Part shown: positions 1 through 12,619 of the stretch, one piece after another
How positions within the stretch are numbered: the stretch's first letter is position 1
Layout of the letters: every line of letters starts with the position of its first letter
Assembly (NCBI GenBank): GCA_030248225.1
Contig: JASANE010018522.1
Location: forward strand, 1-64,000
Direction of reading: 5' to 3'
Length of the DNA: 64,000 bases
Source: Trileptium ribeirensis
Taxonomy: Eukaryota > Nematoda > Enoplea > Enoplida > Thoracostomopsidae
Position numbers and translations under genes: made by a program
The notes under the pieces: generated by a model
What the model was told of the DNA's origin: nothing
What the model saw: only the letters and a program-made list of their open reading frames with translations
Database searches by the model: none

Positions 1-429
1 GATACCGTGACCACTAGGCTTATAGACATATAGACGAAAATAGAGGCTGTTGAAAAACAATACAGTCTTGACTGTGATCTTAACTGCCCAAAATGCCGGC
101 AATCTTTCGTGTTTTGGTGATTAGGAAGTATGGATGCGGGTTACACAGATGCATGACGCATCCGGTCGTGACTCATCGCAGAGACTATGTCTCATCGTAG
201 TGACATTTGCTGGCAATGAATCAACAATTAAAGAATGCTTTTCTAATGCATAAGCACAAATTCCAATGCATCGAGTATCGCTTTACAAATTGTGGGCTCC
301 GCGGGCCTGGACAAATTTTCTGAGCACGCAGGTGCGGCCACCGTGACGGTGGACGAACCTCTAATTTTAGGCATTCGCACACCTCTGAGATACATGATTA
401 CCTTTTTCGCGTATTTATGATCTCATGGA

Positions 430-900
430 CCCATTCTGATCCAACCCTACAGCGTGTACAGTTATATAGAGGATGGATTGTTCTAAAAAAATGAGACCTA
501 AAATGATCATATAGTTTGAGCGGTTACTGAGATACTGCCGGTTTCAGGTCCTTTTAACAACCCCCTTTGACCTTCTAAAATTCTCATTTTAAAAGAGGCG
601 TAGCAAAGCATTATATAAATATAGTACGTATTTTAGATGCGTGTTTTACAAAATGACCCCAAATATCGCATCGGGTTGCCCAGGTACGATAAATCAGATT
701 TTTCGGACCGCTTCGATTTCCGATCCGAGCTTTGTTGGCCAGCTTTTTGGGGTGGAAGATGTTGGAATCGGGCCATATAAGGCACTAAACGGCAACAGAT
801 TTCAAGCTTTCAAAATGAGCTATGGCGAGAATAAATCCACGCAGCCAAAGCTTAGATATGCGTGTCATCCTAAAAACCCAATAACGTAAAGTATTAAATT
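430..900. repeat. Dispersed repeat family A plus adjoining module (left arm, outer)
   Basis: ATAGAGGATGGATTGTTCTA near 466 starts a family A unit running to GAGGCGTAGCAAAGCATTAT near 600. A second module follows, containing TTTCAAGCTTTCAAAATGAG near 800, also present near 20655 in diverged form. The open 82-codon frame here is repeat-derived. Confidence 0.6.
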
Positions 901-2742
901 TCGCCAATGTCACGACTAGTAAGAATTCATCGCTCTGCTCGTTAGACTCACTAAACTCAGAATTCAATAAATATTACACAAACATCACTCCCTACCACAA
1001 ATTTTCACACTTCGGCACGCAGCGATAGATCCAATTCATGCACAAAAACACGACGACTACAGCAAATTATTGAGCTAGCTTTTATGTGAATTCCAAAACC
1101 GGAATGTGAAGTCGGTGAGTGGTATATATACAGATCGGATATAATATGAATATAAATGTCAGTACTCTCCAGAAATGACTGTCAATTTTTGATCTTGCGA
1201 GTGTCTCGCTCGAGAAATAATAAAAAAATAATGAAATACTAATTTAGAACCAGCTGTTTCGACAGAAATTTTGACATATATATACTGTAAGTGTACATTA
1301 TAATAAAGATATCACTTTATACATTATATTTTTTCACAATAATTATTAACAAAATTTTATATAGATAATATTCACTTTCGTCAACTCGGATTACATCGAT
1401 AACTTTATTACACAATCGTTGACTGTACCTGATAACGCTGGCAACTTTATCATATGTAATTATTGAGGTGTTTACACATCTGCAAATACAACAAACCCGA
1501 TCTGAACAAAACATGCGATAACTTTACAAACAAATACTGAAGGACTGTAGTTTCAAAAATCGACCCCGATTTGGGTACCTTCGCCCAGCGATTCCCGGTA
1601 ACACATCCAGGACATCCAAAAGATAAATATGAGAATATTCAAACTACAATTTAAATCATACATTTACTGTGACAATACCGCTGGCATGGATTAAAGTAAT
1701 AGGACAATACTTATATTTTTTCATAGAATTATGTTCTTCTACTGCGGCATGTCTAATTTTACTACGACGTTAACGGTCACTTTATCCCGGTAATCATCCA
1801 ACTTTAGCGCATGGCTATCAAAGCAAATCCTAAAATTTGACATAACACAAATCCGGCTGTTTATCATGGGTACGCAACTTTGTGAGAAGACATAACTATA
1901 AATTATATTTGATCAGTCATCATCAGATCATCACAAAATGTGCCCGATGCTGAAGAAAAACATAAGATATAAAACCAGACTAATCAAAATAGGCCCACAT
2001 TGTTTATATCGCAAAGCGCTTAACTTCCAAATGATTAAAAGTATAGATGAAATGATTGCCAGACAAAACGTCAAAAAATTTTCTCCGTTTGCTTACACAA
2101 ATCGCTTCGCTTGGTCTAACCAGACAATGCATAAAGAATCGAACCTAACATCATATTCAACTGCGAGAATCATGGCTGTACCCAACGGTCTTGCGAAACA
2201 GTTAGTTACATGATCGCAACGCATATTACCAGCAATAAACTAATTCCTCATTATGTCACAAATTTGCAGGAATTAAAGAGTAAGACGTTATTTACTAACA
2301 AATAATACAATTATACACCACACATAAAAATGACTAATTATAATAAACTTCATGAACAAAAAATACATATCATTATGCAATAAACTCGTAATTTATGACA
2401 CTTTGACACCAAAATTATACCCTGGACATCTCAACCAAATTATTTACATAGCGGCGGATCCAGAATCAATATCCAAATGTTAAAACTAGGCCAAATTGCA
2501 AAAGCAGTGGCGCAAAGATAGCAATAGTTTTAAATGCACACTTGGTTCCCGGTTATAAACGTCTGGGCGGACCATAAGCAAGTGTTTTCAGTGGCGGATG
2601 CAGAAAGTTCTGACAGGAGGATGCGGTTTTGCAAAATTTTTTCGACATAAGGGACGAATGGTTTGTTACTAAAATTTTTCGACTGCTATTGTAACAACAC
2701 ATATTTTTCATTTTATTCCGCATATTTCACGTTTGTGTGGTA
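901..2742. other. Outer left arm without a recognised gene
   Basis: Contains only the small hypothetical ORF at 1938-2213 and AT-rich DNA. A TATATATACA tract near 1122 precedes CGGATATAATATG, but there is no convincing promoter or downstream gene. Confidence 0.45.
1938..2213 (+). CDS. Hypothetical 91-residue ORF, identical in both arms
   Basis: An ATG-started frame (MCPMLKKNIRYKTR...) rich in Lys, Arg and Asn with no domain I recognise. The mirror frame at 43169-43444 (-) has the same translation. Identity here follows from the outer ~2.2 kb of the arms being nearly unchanged, so it is weak evidence for a gene. Confidence 0.12.
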   Translation: MCPMLKKNIRYKTRLIKIGPHCLYRKALNFQMIKSIDEMIARQNVKKFSPFAYTNRFAWSNQTMHKESNLTSYSTARIMAVPNGLAKQLVT

Positions 2743-2951
2743 CAGTCACGGCCAGAAATAAGTGCAAAATAATCGATTGAAATTTCGATCGATTCCGATT
2801 AAACGAAATTTCGATCGATTTCGATTTTCGCACAATTAGATAAATTTCAAAATTTTGATTTTTTTCGATTAAACGAAATTTCGATCGATTGCGATTAAAC
2901 GAATTTTGGATCGATTGCGTTTTCGATTGCACTTATTTCTGGCCACGACGG
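2743..2951. mobile_element. Tc1/mariner-like MITE with internal ATCGAT-rich repeats
   Basis: TA dinucleotides flank the element (2741-2742 and 2952-2953). The termini CAGTCACGGCCAGAAATAAG and the complement of CTTATTTCTGGCCACGACGG share an 18-bp perfect core (GGCCAGAAATAAGTGCAA). There is no transposase coding. The interior is several copies of a GATTAAACGAAATTTCGATC-like unit, itself close to palindromic. Confidence 0.78.
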
Positions 2952-4313
2952 TATGTCAACACTGTGAGGGAGAAGGCGGAACGGCCATCCCCGACTTAAT
3001 GCCATATGTATCCGACAGTGCAAGCTGAAACGCATACGTACCACCACACACGCGAGAATGCATGTAAACGTATCGTATTTACGTAATGGCGCGTGTAATA
3101 CGGTTCTAAAAACAATAATTGCGTGACAACGCTCCGCTGCCAATCTATCAATAGTAGCAATTTCAGCAGCCACGCAATTCACATGCGTTCATGTTAACAC
3201 GCACGCACACGTCTTTCAAAATGCAATATTGAGCGCAAACGTTCTATATTTTATTAAAGCCAAATCAGCCTGTGACGGTACGTAGAACCATGTTTATCGT
3301 CAAACAGTAATTTGAGCAGGTTAATTATATCCTGCTTGCTAGCCAGATCAGTGTTATAGCCCAGGCACCCGATATACACTTGTTAACAACTTAGTCGACC
3401 ACTAGGTTGGCAGCCGTCTAATAGGTCACGTCAAAATATTAATAATTCATACCCTGTTGCTGTTCTGATAGCTGGAACTGTTTGAGAGACGTTCGATATG
3501 ATAGCACCGGATTCAGATCCACAATGAATAAATATAGTCCAAAAGGGTATAGCTCTGTACATATCTCATTGTCCAGGTAATGCGTGGAGCTTAGCAATTC
3601 GCCTTTCGCAACAACTACTATTTTACGTAAACATTATGCTCTTATATGTTCAAGCACCACCGTTCCTAAGGCTTATACAGACACTATATGGAGGATGGAT
3701 GTAATATTTTGCAAGAAATGGAAGTAATATTTTGTTACTTGGGTGCCCATCAACACGATTAGTTCGGAATGTGCTGAAAACATCAATCGTGAGTTTATAA
3801 ATATGTGGTGCAAACTTATTAAGCGGAATTTTTTTGCTTTGATTCTTGCGCTATATTCGCTGCTTTAATATTATAAACATAACCGACAATGTATCTGGCT
3901 TTATTCTGTATTCAGACCTGCGTACTCTGAAGCATAACGTACAATAAGGGCGAACTAAATCTTCGACTATCGACCATTGCGTTCCTGCTAGAATGGTTAA
4001 ACACCATCAAAAGCAAGAATAAACTTGCAGATTGCCTAAAAATGAAATCTATTTTTGATCACACACGTCCGTAGCTATTTCACCAAATATGGCTAAACAA
4101 AATATTTAGCAGGGATTTTTTTCACCGAAAATGCCTACAGTGTCAGTGTTAAATACTAAAATAAATTATGCAAAACCGATCGATAGAGGTTTTTCTAGCA
4201 TGAAAATGACTTTCTGGGTGCCAGTCTATGACTGGAACCACTGTCAAATTCGGAAAAAAACTAAACAGAATATGTTAAAACGTATTATCGAAAAGCTACT
4301 AAACAATATAACA
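2952..4313. other. Left arm between the two MITEs
   Basis: No coding frame with support. The long frame at 2895-3182 (-) runs out of the MITE and is not matched in the other arm. Purine/pyrimidine composition is even and I see no repeats. Confidence 0.45.
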
Positions 4314-4502
4314 TAGTCGTGGACTAAACTAAGTAAGTAAAGGCGTGGCATGTAATTTAGCCCGGAAGCGGATGGACGCAATTTTATCTCCCCGTATAAA
4401 CATGGACGACGACGGACAAAACTGCATCTGAACACGAACAGACGCCAATTTCGTCTGTCGACGTCCGTGTTTTGTGACAATACTTTTTTGTCCGTGACTG
4501 TA
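4314..4502. mobile_element. Possible second Tc1/mariner-like MITE
   Basis: One end reads CTTTTTTGTCCGTGACTGTA (to 4502), whose complement TACAGTCACGGACAAAAAAG is a typical Tc1-type terminus. The other end, TAGTCGTGGACTAAACTAAG at 4314, is a diverged match to it. Length ~190 bp, no coding capacity. The second terminus is imperfect, so the boundary is tentative. Confidence 0.4.
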
Positions 4503-5072
4503 ATTCTCAAACCCCTCAGTCAACGTCGATCACCTAATAACAATCGTTTCTAGCAAGTTTCAAACAGCAACTAAAATGACTCAATCACTAGCAATAACTC
4601 TCACTCAAGTAAGAATGAAAGAAAACATTATTCGTCGAACAAGTTTAGCAATACATCGGCCAGTTACATGACATAGTTTAACGAACGTCGTGTCCGGCCA
4701 GTGACTGTTGTACCTAGCGTGCCTTGTCCTGAAATTGATTTCAGTCATTTTAAACACCCGCTTTACGCATACATATGCTTGCTGCGTCCGCGATTCATCG
4801 CCATATTCGTTGTCGTCACGTCACGAAAACCCCTCACGATCGTATATCATTTGAACAGCGCTAAGTATATTCGGCTCGACAAACGTTGGCTGTCTGAAGC
4901 TTTCATCAACTATGTGATGATTGTAGTGAACGCTTGCTTCCATAAGATACAAATTCGGATGTTCGCCAAACAACTCGTCACTTCGTCGCTGATAGTACTG
5001 ACTCATTTTGCATTTCGCCGAATAGACACCCGTTTTAACAAGAACCGAGTGGCAATGTTGAACACCGTGATC

Positions 5073-5270
5073 CTGCAAAAACAATGAGTGTAAACAGCTT
5101 GTCGTTTCGTCAACTATTGTATTGACTCATTTTGCATTTCGCCGAATAGATACACGTTTAAACAGGAACCGAGTGGCAATGCTGGACACCATGATCCTGC
5201 AAATAAGAACGAAGAGTGTAAGCAGCTCGTCACTTCGTAGATGATACTACTGACTCATTTTGCATTATCA
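5073..5270 (-). repeat. Mirror of the duplicated last-exon start, left arm
   Basis: Upstream (on the - strand) of the left last exon (4821-5072), the segment CGAATAGA...GGCAATG...GATCCTGCA recurs with its exon start at 5196, and a shorter third piece (CTCGTCACTTCGTAGATGATAC) lies at about 5223-5268. The spacing is again near 124 bp. Confidence 0.83.
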
Positions 5271-5319
5271 GCCACGCTGCTGGAGTAGTTGAGAAGATAT
5301 ACAGATTGTTGTGCTCGCA

Positions 5320-5810
5320 ATTTTCAAGCACATAGAGGATCAATTGCCCTATAAAATTAGACAAACATACTTGCATAGCTCGGGCGGTTGAAGATAAGTA
5401 ATGACAATAGCAGCACGACATGTGAAGTTACATAGAGGATGAATTGTTCTACAAAATGAGACCAAACATCCTGTAGAGCTCGAGTGGTTGCGGAGATAAT
5501 ACCGTTTTCCTGTATTTTATCTCCCATGGGTCCATTGACGAACACTTTTTGACACAACCCTGCAGCAAAATAATGACAATACCAGCAACCTGATAGAGGA
5601 TGAATTGGTCTACAGAAAGAGACCGAGCATACCTACATAGATCCAGCGTTTGCGAAGATATTACCATTTTCGTGCATTTTGGATCCCAATCGCCCATTCT
5701 AGAACCCGTTTTGACCCAAATCCTACATTCTGAGAGAACCACACAGGAAAGCAATATATACGGTTTTATAGGAACTTATTTGCTCTACAAAATAAGCCTA
5801 GTTTGACTTT
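5320..5810. repeat. Dispersed repeat family A, clustered copies (left arm)
   Basis: Three units begin AGAGGATGAATTG or a close variant near 5335, 5432 and 5597. Each continues with TCTACA(A)AATGAGACC, an AGCTCGAGTGG-like block, CCATTTTCGTGCATTTT and a final GGATCCCAT...CCATT...TTTGAC...CCCTGCAG part. The last unit extends through GAGAGAACC to ATTTGCTCTACAAAATAAGC. There are no terminal repeats or coding. The family recurs elsewhere in the window. Confidence 0.7.
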
Positions 5811-6429
5811 GATATCTACACCGGTAGTCGAGTAAATAGCTTGATTATTTGGGTCCCCGTGGGTGCCGACACTATTCCCTTTGGCCCGTTCTTTCGGGAG
5901 AATGTTGGTATCGTGCTTCCCGCCTTTAAGGGGACTTGGACTTCCCTCACGTTGTTCGTTTGCTAAACATAAACATTCACTTGCGATCGTTCATTCAACT
6001 AGATAGTAAAAGACATGTGTGCACGGAACAAACGAATACATTATTTTTAAACTTCAAATTAGAGCAAAATTGGTCATTGTCAAATTAAAGACGATGTCGA
6101 TAATACACATCAATTTTATTGATTCAATTTTTTGATAATTTTTGTATCTAATACGGTACTTGGTCCCTAAATCATTGAAATGTAGCCATATCGCTGTGAT
6201 GTTTTTGTTGGAAATAGGCTATAGAAGTAGACATGTTGTGTGAAAATATGAGTGATATCGCAGAAACTATTGCCATGTTACAAGCGACAATGCAAAATTT
6301 TGGTCTGAAAGGAAGTAATTCCCTAAAGACTAATAACTCTATCGAGATTGCAGAACGCAATGAAGCATAGGTACACCTACGCCTTTTGCGTACACAGCCA
6401 ATGAGCTCTCGATATATGTGGATATCACA

Positions 6430-7060
6430 CAATAGTGCACAAGTTAGAACAAAACTAACAACGGCAATATGTTTCCCATGCCCTCAAACCATCACATGCA
6501 AGTTATCAGCCACGTACCAGGACGTAACAATAAAATTAGAAATTTTGGGTCGATGAACCAAGGCGGCGCCAAACCCCCGTACCTATAGAACCATGGATCG
6601 CAGAGCAAAATCAACACCATCAATCGGTTTGCCATGCCCGAAAACTCCCAAATATAACTTTTTAGCCGCCCAGGACGTTAGAACAAATTTTCGAATTTTG
6701 GGTCGAGGAACCACGAGGGTGCCATATTTAAAACCCATAATTCCAGAACCGGTACCTGCATCGAAAACAAAAAAGAGACATCGGCATTTATCATTTTACT
6801 ATGAAATAAAACAAACCAGAGAAAAAATTCAAAAGCTAAGATAAAAATACCCTCGATTCCGTGAAGGGTACTAAAATGGGGTGAAAAATCCGCATTTTGA
6901 CCTTTGATCCCGAACCATGGGGGCAACATACCCCCGTACCCACGGAACAATGGACCGCAGAGTAAAACCAACTAAGGAAATGAGTTTCCCATGCCCGAAA
7001 ACCACTAAGTCAAACTTTTCGGCTGCAAAGGATGTCAAAAGGAGGAGCCAAATCGATACA
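6430..7060. repeat. Three diverged copies of an MGQ-type dispersed module (left arm)
   Basis: Units near 6440-6580, 6590-6740 and 6910-7050 share GGACCGCAGAGTAAAACCAA, TTTCCCATGCCCGAAAACC and an AACTTTTCGGCTGC-like segment; two are preceded by CCCCCGTACCCA-like sequence. They are head-to-tail but of uneven spacing. ORFs across them (for example 6593-6844) are not genes. Confidence 0.6.
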
Positions 7061-9309
7061 TCCGTTGTCAAGTTGGAGTCTAATTGTAGTAATTTCGGTC
7101 TCAGAAGTGTTTTAGATCCTAGTACTATCTGAAATGAAAAAATATTTCCGTTATATTTTTGCTCCAAGTACTTAACATGAGACCACATTTATAGTCATAA
7201 TGTTTACCGCAACGACGCGAACGCTGACAAGTAGACATGTCAACGCTTTAATTTGGCATAATTTTGCCCTGAAAATCATGTTTTAACCTGTTCTATACCT
7301 CATGGATGCCTATATTTCAACGATACTATATCACTGAGTAGTATTAACAGAGCTAGCCTGTCCACAATGGGGGTCACTAGTTATGCACATTCTCTAAATG
7401 ACATATTCAACGGTCAGAATTCATCACCATGACGATAAGAAATGCTACAGGTATAATTCATTTTGGTGATGGCAATTTAAGTTCTCAATAAAAGGAATTT
7501 ACATTTGAGGTTTCATTTTGATTTCTTGGTGGCAACAGTGCAGACAAACAAAATAGATTTCCAGCGTCCCACCATAAATTTCTTGTTTTTCAGTTTTCTT
7601 AGGAATTTCCCATTTTTGATATCAGATTGCCCGCTTTTTCCAATCTCCGTGTTTTCTAGTTTGTGGCAATCTTATGCAAATAATCGCTCTTTACGTAGCT
7701 TTGTTCTATATGATAGCCAGCCAACCAACGCTATTTTATAGTCGTATAATATTAGAAAAGGCTACATAATATTATACCTGTAAGGTCTCGTCAGCCATAT
7801 CCAAATAATTGCTCCAGCCGTGGCTTTGTTTCTGTTTGACTTGAGAACCACCAGCCAGATGCGCTTTTATGGTCGTTCGTTGCTCGACAAAACGATTGAA
7901 CAAATTTGCGCCAAGAATATCGGACTCCGGATTGTCGCTAAAGTGTAAAGCGATCAGAAAAAAATTTGAACGCAATCAACACGGTTACTAAAAAACCGTA
8001 TGTCAGGAATGACTGCCGAATTTCAAATGAACAAAATAGCAAATTTTGTTTCCATCGAACACTTGTAACAAATTTTACACCGAATTTCAAACAGTTTCTC
8101 TCACGTTTCGAACACTTATGGCGGATCGAGTATATTTTACTGTTTTAAAAAATTCGCATTTAACAGTTGCTATTGAAAACTACTCGAGCTGACGTAGATA
8201 CGCTATGACTATCCATAGTTCCCAAACAAACATCAAACGGGGAATCAGTCACGAGGACTAGGGAGATGGAGGTTCGTGGTTCTGAGTTCGGCTCCTCGAA
8301 ATCTCGGGGTCTTTGGTTTTGTAACCACTGTGCACTACGATAGTAACTCGAAGGAAGACAACTTATATAAGTTTTATGAAAATAGATTAATCGTCTGCAA
8401 CAATAGCCGTAATCTAATCGATCGTAAAGGTATTGAAATACACTAATGTGCTGGAATTGTAAAATATAATCACTAATCTCGGAGTAAGTCGGTTAGTTTA
8501 TAAGTATCTGAACTTGCATTTGTTAGGCAGTAGACATACAAAAACTGTTCGTCTAAAATTAGGGAATTAAAACGTTGGCGCATTAGGAACCTCTAGGATA
8601 ATCTCGCGAATCACATAAAAGAAATAAAGATTAGTCATAAAAGCCATATAAGTCATTAGTCATAAATAATAATTGTGGTGATAGTTTACGGGCTAAATGC
8701 ATATTAGATGTAATGGCCATTCTGTTTGAAAAAGCATCGGATAACTGAGGGGCCAGCGTCTACAATTTGATGACATTTGGCGTGCCAGCTTTCAAACGTG
8801 TGTGCAGCTGATGCACGTAAAATAATGTGAATGATGCATAAAGTGTACATATAATTGAACACAGCCAAAAAAAAATCTATATGCAATCGAACGATCCATC
8901 TTTAAACGAAATTCGGTAACCCAAACTAACATTTTGTTTAATCGCAAACATTTTATATTACGCGATCGAACTTATTTAAATTAATACCAAACGATCGATC
9001 TCGTTCAAACATAACGATCGAAATTCAGCATTTAACACTGATTGTAACTGTAAATTTCGGTCTTGCGGTTAGGTAAAAAATTTTGTCTCCATTTCTTCCG
9101 GTGAAAAATTCGAAAATCTGATACCCATTATACACTCTCTCTCTGTGGCCATAAATATGTTTCAGCGACATAATAGGTGTTAACTTTCGTCAGAAATAAG
9201 CCCACTTTAGTATATCAAAATGGTGAATGTTCAACTACTTTCAGCTCGCTTCGTTTGAAAACGACAAGGAGTGGAGAAAATGTGCGGTGTTTTAACCCTT
9301 AAGTGACAC

Positions 9310-10342
9310 GGTTGCCCTAGTATACATACATTGTGCAGCAAAATAAGTCAGTGGGCTGTAGGTTCTGGCATGGAGTTCAACGTAGAAAAGTGTTCTTGGA
9401 CTCATTTCGGCCATAACAACCCCAATCTCCAATATAATTTGGATGGCAACAGCATACCAAATAGTGAAAACGAAAAAGACCTTGGTGTGTGGATATCAGC
9501 CAACATGAAATAGTAGAAGCATTTTACTTAAGCTGCAGTCAGTTGTGGGAAGGTCATTCAGGGCGACTAAGAAGAAATTCCAGTACCAAGACCATTGCAA
9601 CATTCATGCCAATATACAACACATTTGTGAGACCACGGTTGCAACATGCGACTTGCTCTTGGTGTCCTGACTACATCCGGGACTGGATGGTATTAGAAGG
9701 ACGTTCAAAGAGGGGCAGCCAAGCTGATACCCAGCATAGCCGTTATGGCTTTTGACGAACGGTTGGTATCTACAGAACTCTTGAAACACGAAGAATTCAA
9801 GCAGATCTCATCATGATGTATCGAATGGCTCATAATCTTGTAGATCTTCGGTTCAATCAATTCTTTCACGTTGCTGACGACTATCGTCTTCACGGAGATC
9901 TGTTTAAACTACAAGCTCGATACATACCAGATAGAAACTGCTCCTAGATATAGTTTTGCTTGCCGAACCATCCGATTATGGAACAATCTACCAGATAATG
10001 TCGCAACAGCTTCATCGATGTCATCCTTCAAACGTTTGCTCCATGCATCCAAAGCATACCAGAACACTGACATTGCTGCTGCTGCTGCTGCCGGTGTCTG
10101 CCTTTCAGAATCAATTTATTCCGACGAAGAGTTTCTACGCGAAGCCGATTCTAACCGGCTTGCCACTGTCCCGAAAACTATCTCATTGCGGTTATATCAA
10201 GCGCCCAGACGGAGGTACCATCATGTTTGAAAAATCCTGCGTCCCGCCCCTCAACTACGTCGTTATCTGCTTGCTCCCCACCGAACCTTAAGGAAAAGCG
10301 CCTTCCAGATCCTAAACACCGTAGTGGCTAGTGTACGATACT
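9310..10342 (+). pseudogene. Mirror copy of the CR1-like reverse-transcriptase fragment, frameshifted
   Basis: Same fragment as 34993-36000, antisense to the left HDHD5 copy. It carries private lesions: an in-frame stop after SANMK (about 9510), and single inserted G bases near 9700, 9754 and 9776, each breaking the frame that is open in the right arm. The C-terminal half (RLWNNLPDNVATASSM and the Ala run at about 10076-10095) is readable again. Confidence 0.82.
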
Positions 10343-12246
10343 AAGCGCCAAACGATTCACGTTCATTCCGTGTTGTTGCGGCAAAAGTTCGTTCACGATT
10401 GTAGAAAAAAATACTCTTTTGTTCAAGATGGGAAAGGGTAATCAATACAGCTTCGTTCAAAACAGAAATGGTAATCTTGGTGAATACGTACTGAAAATGT
10501 CCAATCTTCAACGCTTAATTTAATCATGTCGCATGAAAAATAATAAACTGATTAGAAACCCATATAGCCACAGAAGACTATCCGATACAAATTTCAAACC
10601 CTGATAACATATTGAACACGTAGGTCTCTGCATTTTGTTCCCGCATTCGTTCTATAAATCCAGAATCCACAATCGTGCCCGGAAGTCGCCGCTAAGCAAT
10701 GCTTTTCGCTCTGAGATGAGTCATGTCACAGCATACTCTAAATAAATTTAAAAAAATACACGATGTTGAACAATTGATTGTTTACCATCGAAAACACAGA
10801 CAGACAAAAATTTTTGCACGGTTGATTTCTATTTTTCTTCCAAACAACTAGGCAGAATCAGATGACAAAGTTCACAGGATCCTTGTACTGAATGTGAATA
10901 CCATGAAATCAGACCTAATATTCAGACATAAAACAGTGTAAACAATAAGTGTTATTGTAAAATAAATATAAAAACAGGGCTCATCCCAGTTCAAATCCAC
11001 AACATCAATAAATTCATCTGCTAACATTACATTACATTACATGATTCTGACATTGCAAAAACAGCTGTTAACAGGAAAGAGGAAAACACTACACACGTGA
11101 AAACGGTGTAACAAGCCCTACTGTTCATACTTACCCGATGGCATATAATGTTCTGTGCGGATCCACCCTCATTTTAATCGCCTCCTGTTTGACGCAATAT
11201 TCGGCATGATGATACGTTAGCTTGCTTTGTTTGCCCATCAACGCAGTGTACTTCATGCGATTACCCGTTAATTTCTTAAGAAATAATAACAAAATACCGC
11301 AAAAGATTGACACAACAACTGCTAAGAGCACAACTAAAATGTGATAGTACAACTAAAATAAAATATATTTATAAAAGTATCACTGTGAAATACGCTCGAA
11401 ATTTCATTGTTTTTGGTTGTGCGAGACTACACTTTGGACGCATAAACTTAGCATACCTATTGTCTTTTTTCTAAACGACCTATGTAAAATCAAGATTCAC
11501 TGTTCTAGAAAAGATGAGAAATTCCGTTCGGTTGATTCTCAGACGAAAATAAACTATATCGATTCAGCTAATGTCAATTTATAGAAGTTTAATACATTTG
11601 AATCAGGACTCTGCCGTCTAGTAATTCCTCTGACGCAACTATCGTAAACGAAATGGTGCTATTAGGTTGTCAGTTATTGATCCTGAACATAGCCCTTCAA
11701 ATTTTTATTCAAATCAGGCTAACATTATTCGCAAGCGGTTTGATTATCACCGCACAAACACAAAAAAAAATATTTCCAACACCAGTATCCCCATTTTTTA
11801 CAAAACACAAAAAACAGAATAGGATGATCAGTGTGTGCAGGCTAGGTTTACTTCCAGCTTGGATTTTAGTTAAAATACCGGTTTAACCTTTTTCCGGGTA
11901 TGATATTTTTGCAATTTAACAGTGTCGTACAAATCACTTGATGATAAAAAACATTGCTCAAGTAGATTAAAAATTACTGAACTTAATTAGTTATTAACTT
12001 TACGGTTATTTTATACAACCTCAAAACACCGAATCAATGGAAGATTTCAAATCCTTCTACTGAAAATTTCATGTGAGTTATGAAAAATCGGCTTCGCGGA
12101 ATTTGTATGCACTGTAAAGTAATACGAAAAAAATTACAATCGCTAATTTATCGATAAAACACGTGTAAGCTAGAGAAAACACGCATAACCACATTAAATA
12201 TTGTTACAAATCAAATCAAAAAGCAACATCTCCGTCTAATAATAAT

Positions 12247-12619
12247 TTAGTCAAGCATTATTTACTCTATACAACGTTTCAAGGCACAACATAAACGTTC
12301 CATGTCCGATTCTAAAAAATATGATATTGACAGTCCACTGTAAAACTCAAAGTAAATAAAAATATTCATTTAGTCAAGCATTACTTACTCTATACAACGT
12401 TTCAAGGCACAACATAAACGTTCCATGTCCGATTCTAAAAAATACAATATTGACAGTCCACTGTAAAACTCAAAGTAAAATAAAAATATTCATTTAGTCA
12501 AGCATTACTTAAACTATACAACGTTTCCAAGTAAATAACATAAACGTTCCATGTCCGATTCTAAAAAAATACAATATTGATAGACCGCTGTAAAACTCAA
12601 GTAAATAAAAATATTCAAA
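12247..12619 (-). repeat. Mirror of the micro-exon array in the left arm
   Basis: Three units on the - strand with exon copies at 12266-12311, 12389-12434 and about 12513-12559. The first two have intact exon and donor. The copy transcribed first (12513-12559) is altered: its donor reads TATAGTTTAAGT instead of TATAGAGTAAGT and its middle is scrambled. The array existed before the inverted duplication, since both arms have three units. Confidence 0.88.

Noticed and set aside
2780..2935. Satellite array or CRISPR-like repeat
   Set aside because: The units are contiguous without unique spacers and are enclosed by TA-flanked inverted termini, so a MITE explains them.
8215..8330. tRNA-derived SINE head (GGTTCGTGGTTCTG...)
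   Set aside because: No A-box upstream and the B-box lacks the conserved A; the resemblance is too weak.
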